From the NCBI RefSeq assembly GCF_031582905.1, contig NZ_CP133990.1:4020882-4084881 (forward strand): a DNA stretch of 64,000 nt. The letters are read 5' to 3'. Under the pieces are notes generated by a model. That model made no database searches and had not been told where the DNA came from. It saw only the letters and a list, made by a program, of their open reading frames with translations. This document shows, in pieces, positions 1-8,933 of this stretch (its first letter is position 1; each line of letters opens with the position of its first letter). The DNA comes from Pengzhenrongella sp031582905 (lineage in GTDB: Bacteria; Actinomycetota; Actinomycetes; Actinomycetales; Cellulomonadaceae). The translations under genes and the position numbers were made by a program.

Positions 1-708
1 GCGGCGGTGTTCAGCGTGGTCGCCCTGCTCGCGTACCGGTCGATGCTGCCCGGACCCGACGACACCGAGCGCACCCCGCCGGCCGTGGGCGCGGGTGCGG
101 GCGCGGAGGTGCCGTCCGGTGCCGGACGCCGGCTGCTGGGCCACGTCACCGGCCGCACCGTCGTGCTCCTCGTCGTGCTGGGCCTGCTCGCGTCGGCGGA
201 GGGGTTCGCCCAGGACGCCGGCTCGACGTGGGGTGCGCTGTACATGCGCGGCGAGGTGGGGACGAGCGCCGCCGTCGCGGGGCTCGCGTTCGTCGCGCTG
301 CAGGTCGCCATGGTCGCCGGACGCCTCGTCGGCGACCGGGTCATCGACCGCGTGGGGCAGCGTCGTGCGGTGCGCGTTGGCGGAGCGGTCACCGCCGTCG
401 GGATGGGGCTGGCGATCGCGGTGCCGGCGGTCCCGACCACTCTCGTCGGCTTCGCGCTCACCGGGCTCGGCGTCGCGACGCTGGTGCCGGCGGTCATGCA
501 CGCCGCGGACGAGCTGCCCGGGCTGCCGCACGGCGTCGGCCTGTCGGTCGCGAGCTGGCTGCTGCGGGTCGGCTTCCTGCTGTCCCCGGCGATCATCGGG
601 GTGGTCGCGGACGCGAGCAGCCTGCGCGTCGGGCTCGTGGTCGTGGTGCTGGCCGGGGTCACCGTGGTGGTGCTGGGCCGGGTGCTCAGCGCCCGGGACC
701 CCGACTGA
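1..708 (+). CDS. MFS transporter, C-terminal part (5' end outside window)
   Basis: The reading frame is open from the first base, so only the C-terminal portion of about 235 residues is visible. It contains about six hydrophobic membrane segments and a typical major facilitator loop (GDRVIDRVGQRR, near residue 115 of the fragment) between two helices. The substrate cannot be told. The last 23 bases overlap the 3' end of the convergent flavoprotein gene. The family call rests on topology and the loop motif; the specific function is unknown. Confidence 0.8.
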   Translation, partial: AAVFSVVALLAYRSMLPGPDDTERTPPAVGAGAGAEVPSGAGRRLLGHVTGRTVVLLVVLGLLASAEGFAQDAGSTWGALYMRGEVGTSAAVAGLAFVALQVAMVAGRLVGDRVIDRVGQRRAVRVGGAVTAVGMGLAIAVPAVPTTLVGFALTGLGVATLVPAVMHAADELPGLPHGVGLSVASWLLRVGFLLSPAIIGVVADASSLRVGLVVVVLAGVTVVVLGRVLSARDPD

Positions 709-1933
709 GCCAGTCGAGCGCGCCCTGCGCGGCGACGACCCCGCTGCTGAACGACGCCTGCAGCAGGTAGCCCCCGGTGGGTGCCTCCCAGTCGAGCATC
801 TCCCCGGCGACGAACGTGCCGGGCAGTTGGTGCAGCATGAGCGACGCGTCGACCTCCGACCACGCGATCCCCCCGGCCGACGAGATCGCCTTCTCGATCG
901 GCATCGGGCCGGTGACGAGCACCGGGACGGCCTTGACCAGGTGGGCCATCGCCGCGGCGTCGTCGGGCAGGGTGCCGCCGGTCGCCTCCCGCAGCAGCCC
1001 GACGGCGACCGGGTCGAGGCCGGTCGTGCGGCGCAGCCAGGAGGTCGCGGAGTCCTTCGGGCGGCGCTGCCGCAACCGGTCGGTGAGCCGGTCGGCGGTG
1101 TGGTCGGGGCGCAGGTCGAGCTCGAGGACGCAGCGCGCGTCGGCGTCGAGCGCGGCGCGGATCGCCGCGCCGAGCGCATAGACCGGTCCGCCCTCGAGCC
1201 CGCTGCGCGTCACCATCGCGTCGCCGCGCACCGGTCCGGCAGCCGGCCCGCTCGCTCCGCGCACCAACAGCGCGAGGTGCTTGACCGGCGTCCCCTCGAA
1301 GCGGTCCGCGAAGACGTCGGTCCAGCCCACGCGCACCCCGACGTTCGCCGGGCGCATCGGTGCCACAGCCACGCCGCGCGCGCGGAAGGGCTCGACCCAG
1401 GCGCCGTCGGACCCGAGCCGGGGCCACGACGCCCCGCCGAGCGCGAAGACGGTCACGTCCCCCGTCACCTCGGTGGTGCGCCCGTCGCGGTCGGTGACGC
1501 GCAGCGCGCCGTCGTCGGCCCAGCCGGTCCACCGCTGCCGGGTGCGGACCTGCACGCCGAGCCCGGCGAGCCGCGCCAGCCAGGCGCGCAGCAGCGGGGT
1601 CGCGCGGAACCGCTGCGGGAAGACCCGTCCGCTCGAGCCGACAACGGTGGGCTCACCCAGCTCCGCGCACCAGCGACGCAGGTCGTCTGGACCGAAGGCG
1701 GCGAGCAGGGGCATGACCCGGTCGGCCGCCTCGCCGTAGCGCGGCCCGAAGCGGGCGACGTCCTCGGAGTGGGTGAGGTTGAGCCCGCCGTGACCGGCCA
1801 TGAGGAGCTTGCGGCCCACCGACGGCATCGCGTCGAGAACCGTGACCGCGACCCCGGCCCCGGCGAGGCGCTCCGCGGCGATCAGGCCGGCGGGCCCGCC
1901 CCCGACGACGACCGCGGTGGGTCGGTCATCCAC
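686..1933 (-). CDS. NAD(P)/FAD-dependent oxidoreductase, PP_4765/HI0933-like
   Basis: The 415-residue protein opens with a Rossmann dinucleotide-binding motif (VVVGGGPAGLIAAERLA) directly followed by the GGHGGLNLTHSE-type stretch (seen as MAGHGGLNLTHSE) typical of the HI0933/PP_4765 flavoprotein family. The C-terminus holds the family's second FAD-contacting part (GTFVAGEMLDWEAPTGGYLLQ). The start is GTG and overlaps the idi stop by 8 bp, so it is probably translationally coupled as the last gene of the carotenoid-side operon. The physiological substrate of this family is not settled; membership in the isoprenoid operon is suggestive only. Confidence 0.8.
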   Translation of the reverse strand: MDDRPTAVVVGGGPAGLIAAERLAGAGVAVTVLDAMPSVGRKLLMAGHGGLNLTHSEDVARFGPRYGEAADRVMPLLAAFGPDDLRRWCAELGEPTVVGSSGRVFPQRFRATPLLRAWLARLAGLGVQVRTRQRWTGWADDGALRVTDRDGRTTEVTGDVTVFALGGASWPRLGSDGAWVEPFRARGVAVAPMRPANVGVRVGWTDVFADRFEGTPVKHLALLVRGASGPAAGPVRGDAMVTRSGLEGGPVYALGAAIRAALDADARCVLELDLRPDHTADRLTDRLRQRRPKDSATSWLRRTTGLDPVAVGLLREATGGTLPDDAAAMAHLVKAVPVLVTGPMPIEKAISSAGGIAWSEVDASLMLHQLPGTFVAGEMLDWEAPTGGYLLQASFSSGVVAAQGALDWLSRGPGR

Positions 1934-2507
1934 GCAGGTGCGGGGCGATCCGGTCGAGGGAGCTGACGAGCCACGGGCTCATCGCCCACGGAGCCGCCTC
2001 GACCGCCCGGACGAGGTCGGCCGGCGCGACCCAGGCGAGGTCCATGACCTCGTCCGGGTTCGCCGCGGGCGCCTGGGTGGTGCGCGCGAAGTAGATGGGG
2101 CAGATCTCGTTCTCGACGATCCCGGAGGCGTCCGTCGCCCGGTAGCGGAAGTCGGGATCGACCAGCTCGACGTCCGTCAGGGTGAGCCCGAGCTCCTGCA
2201 GCCCGCGCCGGGCCACCGCGTCCTCCATCGGCTCGTCGACCCCGGGGTGCCCGCAGAAGCTGTTCGTCCACACGCCGGGCCACGTCCGCTTGCTCAGCGC
2301 GCGCCGGGTCACCAGGACCCGCCCCTCCTCGTCGAGGACGTGGCAGGAGAACGCCAGGTGCAGCGGCGTGCTCGGGGTGTGCACCTCCGCCTTGTCCGCG
2401 ACACCGATGTGCCCGCCGGACTCGTCGAGCAGGACGACCATCTCTGCAGGGCTCACGACGGCTCTCTTCCTCGGCGACGGACGTGCATGGGGTGGGTGAT
2501 CGGGCAT
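1926..2507 (-). CDS. idi: isopentenyl-diphosphate delta-isomerase, type 1
   Basis: The 193-residue Nudix-fold enzyme interconverts IPP and DMAPP, the isoprenoid precursors. The active-site Cys lies in TNSFCGHP (Cys85) and the catalytic Glu in the ENEICPIYF segment (about residue 134); the Nudix-like helix (PMEDAVARRGLQELG) lies between them. ATG at 2507 was chosen because the family N-terminus begins just after it, although the frame stays open further upstream. The gene sits 95 bp after crtI and overlaps the flavoprotein gene, which supports an isoprenoid/carotenoid operon. Confidence 0.92.
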   Translation of the reverse strand: MPDHPPHARPSPRKRAVVSPAEMVVLLDESGGHIGVADKAEVHTPSTPLHLAFSCHVLDEEGRVLVTRRALSKRTWPGVWTNSFCGHPGVDEPMEDAVARRGLQELGLTLTDVELVDPDFRYRATDASGIVENEICPIYFARTTQAPAANPDEVMDLAWVAPADLVRAVEAAPWAMSPWLVSSLDRIAPHLRG

Positions 2508-2602
2508 GGGGTCGGTGGTCGGGGGCCCGGGTGACGGGCGACACCGTGCCACCGTCGGAACGGCCGGCCGCCGGGGGTTGTTCCGCGTGCCGGTGGACGG
2601 GC

Positions 2603-4084
2603 TCAGGTCGGCACCGCCCGGAGCAGCCGCCGCGTCGCGATCATCGCGCCGCCCAGCACGGCCGGGATCCCGCCGCCCGGGTGCACGGACGCCCCCACCC
2701 GCCACAGCCACGGCCGCCACGGGTCGCGGTACGACGGGCGGTGGAACGGTCCGCTCTGCCACACCGGGCGAGCCGCTCCGTACAGCGCGCCGTGCGGCTC
2801 GCCGAAGCCGCCGTAGTACTGCGGGTCGAGCACGACGTGCTCGTCGAGCAGGTCGGTGAGCGGGGAGTCGAGGCCCAGAGCGGTCGAGACCCGCTCGACC
2901 TCCCGCCGCACGAAGGGGTGCTCGAGGGTGTAGCGCCCGCCGTCGGCCGGAGCGGTGAGCAGGATGCCGACGGTGCTCCGCCGGTTCGGGTACACCTCGC
3001 CCGCCCGGTACTGGTTGACGAACACCATCGTGTCGGCCGGCTCGTCGCCCGCCTCGAGGCTGCGGTACAACGCGGCGGGCCTGGTAGGGAGGACGACGCT
3101 GTGCGCCGCGAGGCTGGCGGGCAGCTCCTCGCGCAGCACCCCGTACACCGCGATGCCCGAGCACGACAGCGTGCGGGGACGGGCGCGTGGGCGGGTCCGC
3201 TGAGGGCTGAGCGGCTGACGGTCGCCGGGCTGGCGGCTGAGCGGCTCACGGCTGAGCGGCTGGACCGGGCCGACCAGTGACGCGAGGCGGTCGCCGTCGA
3301 GCGCGCTGACGACGACGTCGGCGCGGTGCTCGGCCGCGGTGGTGGTGACCCGGCCCCGCTCGAGGTGCGTCACGGCCTCGCCGAGCCGCACCTCGACGCC
3401 GGCCGCCTCGGCCAGCCGGGCCAGGGCGAGCACGATCTCGTACACCCCGCCCCGCGGCACCCAGGCGCCGTCGGCGGCCATGATGGCCGGCATGCTCGCG
3501 TAGAGCGCGGGTGTGCGCGACGGCGAGACACCGGCGTTGAGCGTGTGGATGGCGAGGATGTCCCGCAGGCCGTCGGGCAGCCAGGTCAGGCCGTCGAGGT
3601 AGGCGCGGGTGGTCAGCCGTGACCCGTAGACGTCGAGCAGCCGGCGCAGCGCCGGGAGCGCCGCGCGGTCGAGCGGTTCGGCGAGCAGCAGCGCCGACAC
3701 GTCGTCGGCGAGGGGCGCGTGCAGGTCGCTGAAGCGGCGCCAGGCGGGGTACCAGGGGTGGTCTGGCGCGACCGGCAGCGACGTCTCGTCGTCCCGGTAG
3801 AGGTACCGGCCGACCTCGGGCATCCGCACGAGGTCGAGGCGGCCGTCGTCGGAGGCGGGCCGCCGGCCGTCGTCGAGCCGGCGCAGCAGCTCGTCCCAGA
3901 CCGCCGGGAACGTCACCAGCGACGGTCCGGTGTCGATCCGCTCGCCGCCCAGCAGCACGCGGTGGCTCTTGCCGCCCAGCGTGCCGGACGCCTCGAGGAG
4001 CGTGACCCGGTGCCCGGCCCGGGCGAGGAGGGCGGACGCCGCGAGCCCGCCGATCCCGCCGCCGACGACGACGACGCGGCTCAC
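2603..4084 (-). CDS. crtI: phytoene desaturase-family (CrtI-like) oxidoreductase
   Basis: This is a 493-residue FAD enzyme of the CrtI/COG1233 family, expected to dehydrogenate a carotenoid backbone. It starts at GTG 4084 immediately before the dinucleotide fold (VVVVGGGIGGLAASALLARA) and ends with the family signature VHPGGGIPAVLGGA. Between about residues 215 and 245 there is a low-complexity insert made of repeated LSRQP/LSREP units encoded by a short GC-rich DNA repeat near 3200-3255, unusual for the family. It lies 34 bp downstream of the prenyltransferase and 95 bp upstream of idi. Exact substrate and number of desaturation steps cannot be read; no phytoene synthase is in the window. 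Confidence 0.82.
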   Translation of the reverse strand: MSRVVVVGGGIGGLAASALLARAGHRVTLLEASGTLGGKSHRVLLGGERIDTGPSLVTFPAVWDELLRRLDDGRRPASDDGRLDLVRMPEVGRYLYRDDETSLPVAPDHPWYPAWRRFSDLHAPLADDVSALLLAEPLDRAALPALRRLLDVYGSRLTTRAYLDGLTWLPDGLRDILAIHTLNAGVSPSRTPALYASMPAIMAADGAWVPRGGVYEIVLALARLAEAAGVEVRLGEAVTHLERGRVTTTAAEHRADVVVSALDGDRLASLVGPVQPLSREPLSRQPGDRQPLSPQRTRPRARPRTLSCSGIAVYGVLREELPASLAAHSVVLPTRPAALYRSLEAGDEPADTMVFVNQYRAGEVYPNRRSTVGILLTAPADGGRYTLEHPFVRREVERVSTALGLDSPLTDLLDEHVVLDPQYYGGFGEPHGALYGAARPVWQSGPFHRPSYRDPWRPWLWRVGASVHPGGGIPAVLGGAMIATRRLLRAVPT

Positions 4085-4118
4085 GCCCGGCCCCCGCCCA
4101 CGGCGCACGCCCGCGCCG

Positions 4119-4945
4119 TCACGGGTACCGCCCGACGAAGATCCCGACGGTGAGCAGCACCCCGGCGACGGAGCCCGCCAGGTACGGGAAGGCGACGGAC
4201 AGCGGGTAGAGCCGGTGCCCCGTCGCGGGCGTCGGGTCCCGGAGCAGGCCAACCACGAGGACGCCGGCGATCGCGAGGCTGACCGCCGCCACCGGCACGC
4301 TCACCAGGGCGAACAGCACCGACGACAGCACCCACCAGAACCCGCTCCACAGTGCGACCCCCTCGGCCCGAGGCGGACCGCCGTCGTCATGATGCCCGCC
4401 TCACGGTCCTCGACGATGTCCTGCACCGCGTCGAACGGGTGCTTCGCGACGCTCCACGCCATCAGCCCGACGGCCGCGGGCCACACCGGCGCGACGCCGA
4501 GGGCGGCGGGCACGATCACCAGCGGCAGCGCGTACGCGGCGTTGCTCACCGAGTCCAGGAACGGGCGCGCCTTGAACCGCAGCGGCGGCGCCGAGTAGAA
4601 GACGAACACGGCCGCGTAGAGCGCGATCGCCGCGTTCGCCGCCGCCGGCAGGGCTACGAGGAAGTAGACGAGGAACGGGATGTTGGTGGCGGCCACGCCC
4701 CACGCGATGAGCCGGACCTCCGACGGCCGGATCCGCGCGCCCTCCATCGAGCCCTTGCGGGGGTTCGCCGCGTCCGTCTCCTGGTCGTAGATGTCGTTCA
4801 CGCCGTAGATCAGCAGGTTGAACGGCAGGGTCAGCCACAGCAGGACCGGCAGCGCCCGCACGTCCCAGAGCGTGCCGGTGAGCCAGACGCCGACGACCCC
4901 GCCGCCGATGGTGTTGATCCACAGGACGGGCCGAGCGATGTGCAC
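4119..4945 (-). CDS. crtEb: UbiA-family prenyltransferase, lycopene elongase-like (frameshifted)
   Basis: This is a membrane prenyltransferase with the two Asp-rich motifs NDIYDQETD and DIVEDREAG and about eight hydrophobic helices. In C50-carotenoid producers such enzymes add C5 units to lycopene. The frame breaks in a run of five C at 4358-4362 (plus strand). With one more base the protein continues from TTAVRLGPR into VALWSGFWWVLSS and reaches a stop at 4119, giving 275 residues, normal for the family. GTG 4945 is the only plausible start after an in-frame stop. It is first in the crtEb-crtI-idi group. The elongase assignment is an inference from context. Confidence 0.75.
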
Positions 4946-5268
4946 GAGCCGGCCGATGACGGACCCGATCCCGGCGATCCCACCGGTCCGGGCCGGCGAG
5001 GCCGGCGCCGTCCCGTCGGCCGGGTCGGCAGCGGGGAGCCTTCGGCGCGACGAGCGCCGGGCATGCTGCGTTCGCGCATGCAGTCACTCCTCGAGGTCGT
5101 CGCGGCCGCCCTGCGGGCCCGGCGGGTCGGGCACCGCCCCGCCCTCGAGCGTCGTCGGCGCGCGTGACGGTAACCCGGCGCGACGACCCCCGCCAGCCGG
5201 TCCGTGGCGATGCGGTCGCCCCTCAGGGCCCGGCCCGACCGTGCGCGGCGCCGGGGCAGACTGGGCGG

Positions 5269-6464
5269 GTGCGGATGATGCTGCTGACAGCCGGGACGCG
5301 CGGCGACATCGAGCCGTTCCTGGCCCTGGCCCGGTACGCCGCCGCCCGCGGGCACGACGTCCGGCTGGGGATGACCGAGGGCGCCGGTATGCCGTCGGAC
5401 GTGGATGCCGTCGGGCTGGGCCTGGACTTCCGGCGGGTTCTCGCACCCCCGGCCGCACGCCGTGGGCGCTCGCCCGGCACCTCAGCCGCGAGGTGCGTCC
5501 CGGGATGCGGCGGATGCTCGCCGCCGCGGTGCGGGAGACCGTGGCGTTCGCTCCCGACGTCGTGGTGCACCACCCGCTGATCCTGTCGGCGCCGATGGCG
5601 GCGGACGCGCTCGGCGTCCCCCGGGTGCTCGCCGAGTTCTCCCCGGTCGCGACGGCGTCGGAGGGCTTCCCGGCGGCGGGCGGGCCCACCGCCACGTACG
5701 ACCTCGGCCGCTGGAACCGGTCCACCTACGCCGTGCCGCGGGCTGCTGCGCGGGTCTTCGCCGCCGACGTCGTCCGCGCCGCGGCACAGCTGCCCCGCGG
5801 ACGGCGTCCGGCGTCCCGGACGCCGTCGCGCGCGACGCTCATGGCCGTCAGCCCCCAGCTCCTGCCCCGGCCGCACGACTGGTCCCCGCGCGTGCACCTC
5901 ACCGGCTCGTGGCACGACGACGGGCTCGCGGACGCCGTCGACCCGGCCGTCGCGGACTTCGTGCACGACGGCGGCCACCTCGTCGCCTCGTTCGGCTCCA
6001 TGGCGGTCGGCGGTGCCGAGGCGCGAGCCCGGGCGGTGGTCGGCGCCGCCCGGGCCCACGGGCTCCGCGTGCTCCTGCTCACCGGGTGGGGCGGTCTCGC
6101 GCTGCCCGACGACCTCCGGGGGTCCGACGTGCTCGCGGTGCGGGCGGCACCGTTCCCCGCGGTCCTGCCGGGGGCGGCCGTCGTCATCCACCACGGCGGT
6201 GCCGGCACCTCGCACGCGGTCGCCCGGGCCGGCGTCCCCGCCGTGGTCGTGCCGGTCACCGCCGACCAGCCGTTCTGGGGCACCCAGCTGCACCGGCGGG
6301 GGATCGCCGCGGCGCCCATCCCGGTCCGCCGCCTGACCACCGCTGCGCTCGTCACCGCGGTCGCCGACGCACTGACCCGCGGTGGGCGGGCCGCCGAGGT
6401 CGGCCGGGCCATGCGGCGGGAGGACGGGCTCGCGGCGGCGCTCGACGTGCTCGGGTTGCTGTAA
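5269..6464 (+). CDS. UDP-sugar glycosyltransferase, GT1/CrtX-like (frameshifted)
   Basis: The N-terminus (MMLLTAGTRGDIEPFLALA) and the C-terminal nucleotide-sugar part (VVIHHGGAGTSHAVARAG ... PVTADQPFWG) are those of MGT/sterol-glucosyltransferase-like GT1 enzymes. The two halves are in different frames; adding one C to the run at 5446-5450 joins DFRRVLAPP to GRTPWALARHL and gives 398 residues. Start GTG 5269 begins directly at the first beta strand. It is divergent from the carotenoid genes, so glycosylation of a C50 carotenoid is possible, but a lipid or sterol acceptor cannot be excluded. Confidence 0.8.
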
Positions 6465-6539
6465 CGCGCTGCGCGCTGTGCCCTGCGTCCTGTGGCCAGG
6501 CCCCGACGCGGGCCCGGGCGCCGGGCGGCGTCGTCGGCC

Positions 6540-7310
6540 CTACGCCGTGTCGACCACCGCGAGGTCCGCCCGCCGGAAGACGAGGTAGCCGGCGAGCGCG
6601 GTGAGGGCCGCCACGCCGAAGAAGACGGCTGCCGGCCGACCGATGGAGTCGGCGGGGAAGTACATCCCGGCCGCCCCGGTGCCGACGAGGAACTCCCCGC
6701 CGGCGGTGAACGGCAGCAGCGACACCAGCCACGACCACGTCCGGGGGACGAACACCAACGAGGCCAGGAGCGCGGGCTCGACCATGAACGCCGCGACCAC
6801 CGGGATCGCGATCGCCCCCAGCAGGTGCCGGCGCACGATGCTCGCGACCCCGACGCCGATGAGGGCGAAGCCGACCGCGTACAGGGTCGCGCGACCCGTG
6901 GTCGCGAGGGCCGACCCGGTCGACACCGCGCCCGCCGTGAGACCGATCGCGACCAGGCCGACCGCTGCGCTCAGCAGGCTGAGGAGGACGGCCGCCCCGA
7001 CGGCGACGACGAGCTTGGCCCACCACACCCGCTGCCGGCTGCCCGCCCGCAGGATCGCCCCGAGGACCAGGCCGCGGCGTGCGTCGGCGAGGGTCGCCGC
7101 GACGGCGAGCGTCACCGCCCCGACGGGCAGGGCCATGTTGAGGCGCATGACGCTGACGAAGAGCCCGTCGGGCGTGAGCCCGAACTCGGGGAACAGCGAG
7201 AACATCGCCGCGGCGGCGAACGAGCCCACGACGATGACGACGGTCAGCACGACCGCCAGCACGCGCACGTGCCGCAGGGTGCGCAGCGCGTACCACTCGT
7301 AGCCGATCAC
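6540..7310 (-). CDS. ABC transporter permease, last gene of bacteriocin operon
   Basis: The 256-residue integral membrane protein has about six hydrophobic segments. The N-terminus (VIGYEWYALRTLRHVRVLAVV) resembles ABC-2 type permeases that follow a drug/peptide export ATPase. Start GTG 7310 would overlap the preceding ATPase stop as GTGA once that gene's missing base is restored. It probably pairs with the ATPase at 7307-8268, for peptide secretion or producer immunity. No substrate can be read from the sequence. Confidence 0.72.
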   Translation of the reverse strand: MIGYEWYALRTLRHVRVLAVVLTVVIVVGSFAAAAMFSLFPEFGLTPDGLFVSVMRLNMALPVGAVTLAVAATLADARRGLVLGAILRAGSRQRVWWAKLVVAVGAAVLLSLLSAAVGLVAIGLTAGAVSTGSALATTGRATLYAVGFALIGVGVASIVRRHLLGAIAIPVVAAFMVEPALLASLVFVPRTWSWLVSLLPFTAGGEFLVGTGAAGMYFPADSIGRPAAVFFGVAALTALAGYLVFRRADLAVVDTA

Positions 7311-8268
7311 TTCGCTCCTCCGTCGCCCCGACGGTGACGGGGTCGGTCGAACCGTGGGCGGCGCCGGTGGGGGTGGTCGACCGCAGGAACGCCTCCTCGA
7401 GGGTGGCGTGGCGCTCACGCAGACCGAGGACGAGCACGCCGGTGTCGCGGACCAGGCGTGCCACGGCGTCCACGTCCTGACCGCTGACCAGGAGCCCGGT
7501 GCGCTCCGCACGGACGTCCCACCCGAGCGCACGAGCCGCCTCGGCGAAGCGGGCGGGCGCGTCGACGTGGAGCTCCACCTGGACGAGGTCGTGCCCGCGC
7601 AGGTAGGCGTCGAGGGGCTCGTCGGCGACGATCCGGCCCTCGGCCAGCACCAGCACCCGGTCGGCCACCCGCTCGAGCTCGGCGAGGATGTGCGACGCGA
7701 CCAGGACGGTGCCTCCTCGGTCCGCGTGCGAGCGCAGCAGGTCCTTCACCCGCTGCACGGCGGCCACCTCGAGCCCGTTGATGGGCTCGTCGAGGATGAG
7801 CACCGCCGGGTCGGGCAGGAGCGTGGCGGCCAGCGCGACGGAGCGTCGCATGCCCGTGGAGAAGCGCCGGGGGACCTTGTCGACGAGGCCCTCGATGCCG
7901 AGCAGCCCGACCACCTCGTCGACGCGCTCGCGGCCGTGTGGCACGTGGCGCGCGAGGAGCCGCAGGTGGTCGCGCACGGTGCGTCCGGGGTGGGCCTGCA
8001 GGGTCCCCAGGTCGACGCCGAGCACGCGGTGCGGCGCCTCGTGGTCGAGCAGTGGGCGGCCACCGAAGGTCACCGTGCCGCCGCCGTCGACGAGCCCGGC
8101 GATGCGCCGCACGGTGGTGGTCTTGCCGGCGCCGTTGCGGCCGAGGAACGCGGTGACCGTGCCCGGCTCGACGCTGACCGTGATGTCGTCGAGCACGACC
8201 GTGGACCCGTACGCCTTGGACAAGGACCGGGCGTCGAGCCGGGTCGGCGGGAGAGCGGTGGTGGGCAC
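7307..8268 (-). CDS. ABC transporter ATP-binding protein (one base missing near 3' end)
   Basis: The protein of about 320 residues carries a complete ATPase core: Walker A GRNGAGKTTTVRRIAG (near residue 40), signature FSTGMRRSVALAATLL, Walker B AVLILDEPINGLE and the H-loop LVASHIL, plus a DrrA/NatA-type C-terminal extension. As written the frame runs past the expected end into the next gene. One extra base near 7320-7345 brings the frame to a TGA at 7307-7309, exactly overlapping the permease GTG. Start GTG 8268. Second ATPase of the cluster; self-immunity or export role inferred. Confidence 0.8.
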
Positions 8269-8288
8269 GATGCTCCTGGTGGTCGGGG

Positions 8289-8933
8289 TCAGCGGACGGG
8301 GCTGGTGGCGGCCGGCTCGACGACGCGACCGGCGGCGAGCGTGATCCGGCGGTCCACCAGCCCGTGCAGGGGGGCCTCGTCGTGGCTGGTCACGAGCACG
8401 GCGCGCCCGTCGCTGCGCCACGTGCGCAGCAGCGTCCGGACGGTCTCCACGGTGTCCGCGTCGAGCCCGCTGAACGGCTCGTCGACCAGCACCACGGGCG
8501 GGTCGTGCAGGGTCGTCACTGCCAGGCCGAGCTTCTTGCGCATGCCGAGGGAGAGCTCGCTGACGAGCGAGTCGAGCGCGTCGGCGAGGCCGATCCGCTC
8601 CACCGCCGCGACGGCGCGGGCGACGGGCACTCCCCACAGGCGCGCGGCGAGGGTCGCCGTCTCGCGCGTGGACAGGTAGTCGTAGAGCGGTGGGGTGTCG
8701 GGCACGTAGGCGCGCGACGCCCGCGCCGTGGCGGACGTCGCGTCGTGACCGCAGATCCGCACCGCGCCGTCGTCCGGTACCTCCAGCCCTGCGGCCAGGC
8801 GCAGCAGGGTGCTCTTGCCGGACCCGTTGTGCCCGCGGAGCAGCACCGTCTCCCCGGGCTGCACCGTGAGGGTGACGCCGGCGAGTGCCTGCGTCGTCCG
8901 GTAGACGACGCGCACGTCCGCGACCTCGATCAT
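8289..8933 (-). CDS. ABC transporter ATP-binding protein of the bacteriocin operon
   Basis: The 214-residue single-domain ATPase has Walker A RGHNGSGKSTLLRLAAG, a signature reading SELSLGMRKKLGLA, Walker B PVVLVDEPFSGLD and the H-loop LVTSHDE. ATG 8933 overlaps the permease stop as ATGA, so the two are translationally coupled. In circular-bacteriocin clusters a stand-alone ATPase of this size works with the DUF95 and multi-span membrane proteins to export the peptide; that role is inferred from the neighbourhood. Confidence 0.85.
   Translation of the reverse strand: MIEVADVRVVYRTTQALAGVTLTVQPGETVLLRGHNGSGKSTLLRLAAGLEVPDDGAVRICGHDATSATARASRAYVPDTPPLYDYLSTRETATLAARLWGVPVARAVAAVERIGLADALDSLVSELSLGMRKKLGLAVTTLHDPPVVLVDEPFSGLDADTVETVRTLLRTWRSDGRAVLVTSHDEAPLHGLVDRRITLAAGRVVEPAATSPVR

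Noticed and set aside
95..1966. A 623-codon plus-strand open frame across the MFS and flavoprotein genes
   Set aside because: It is Arg/Pro/Gly-rich with no domain and lies antisense to a clearly conserved flavoprotein; such long frames are expected in DNA of this GC content.
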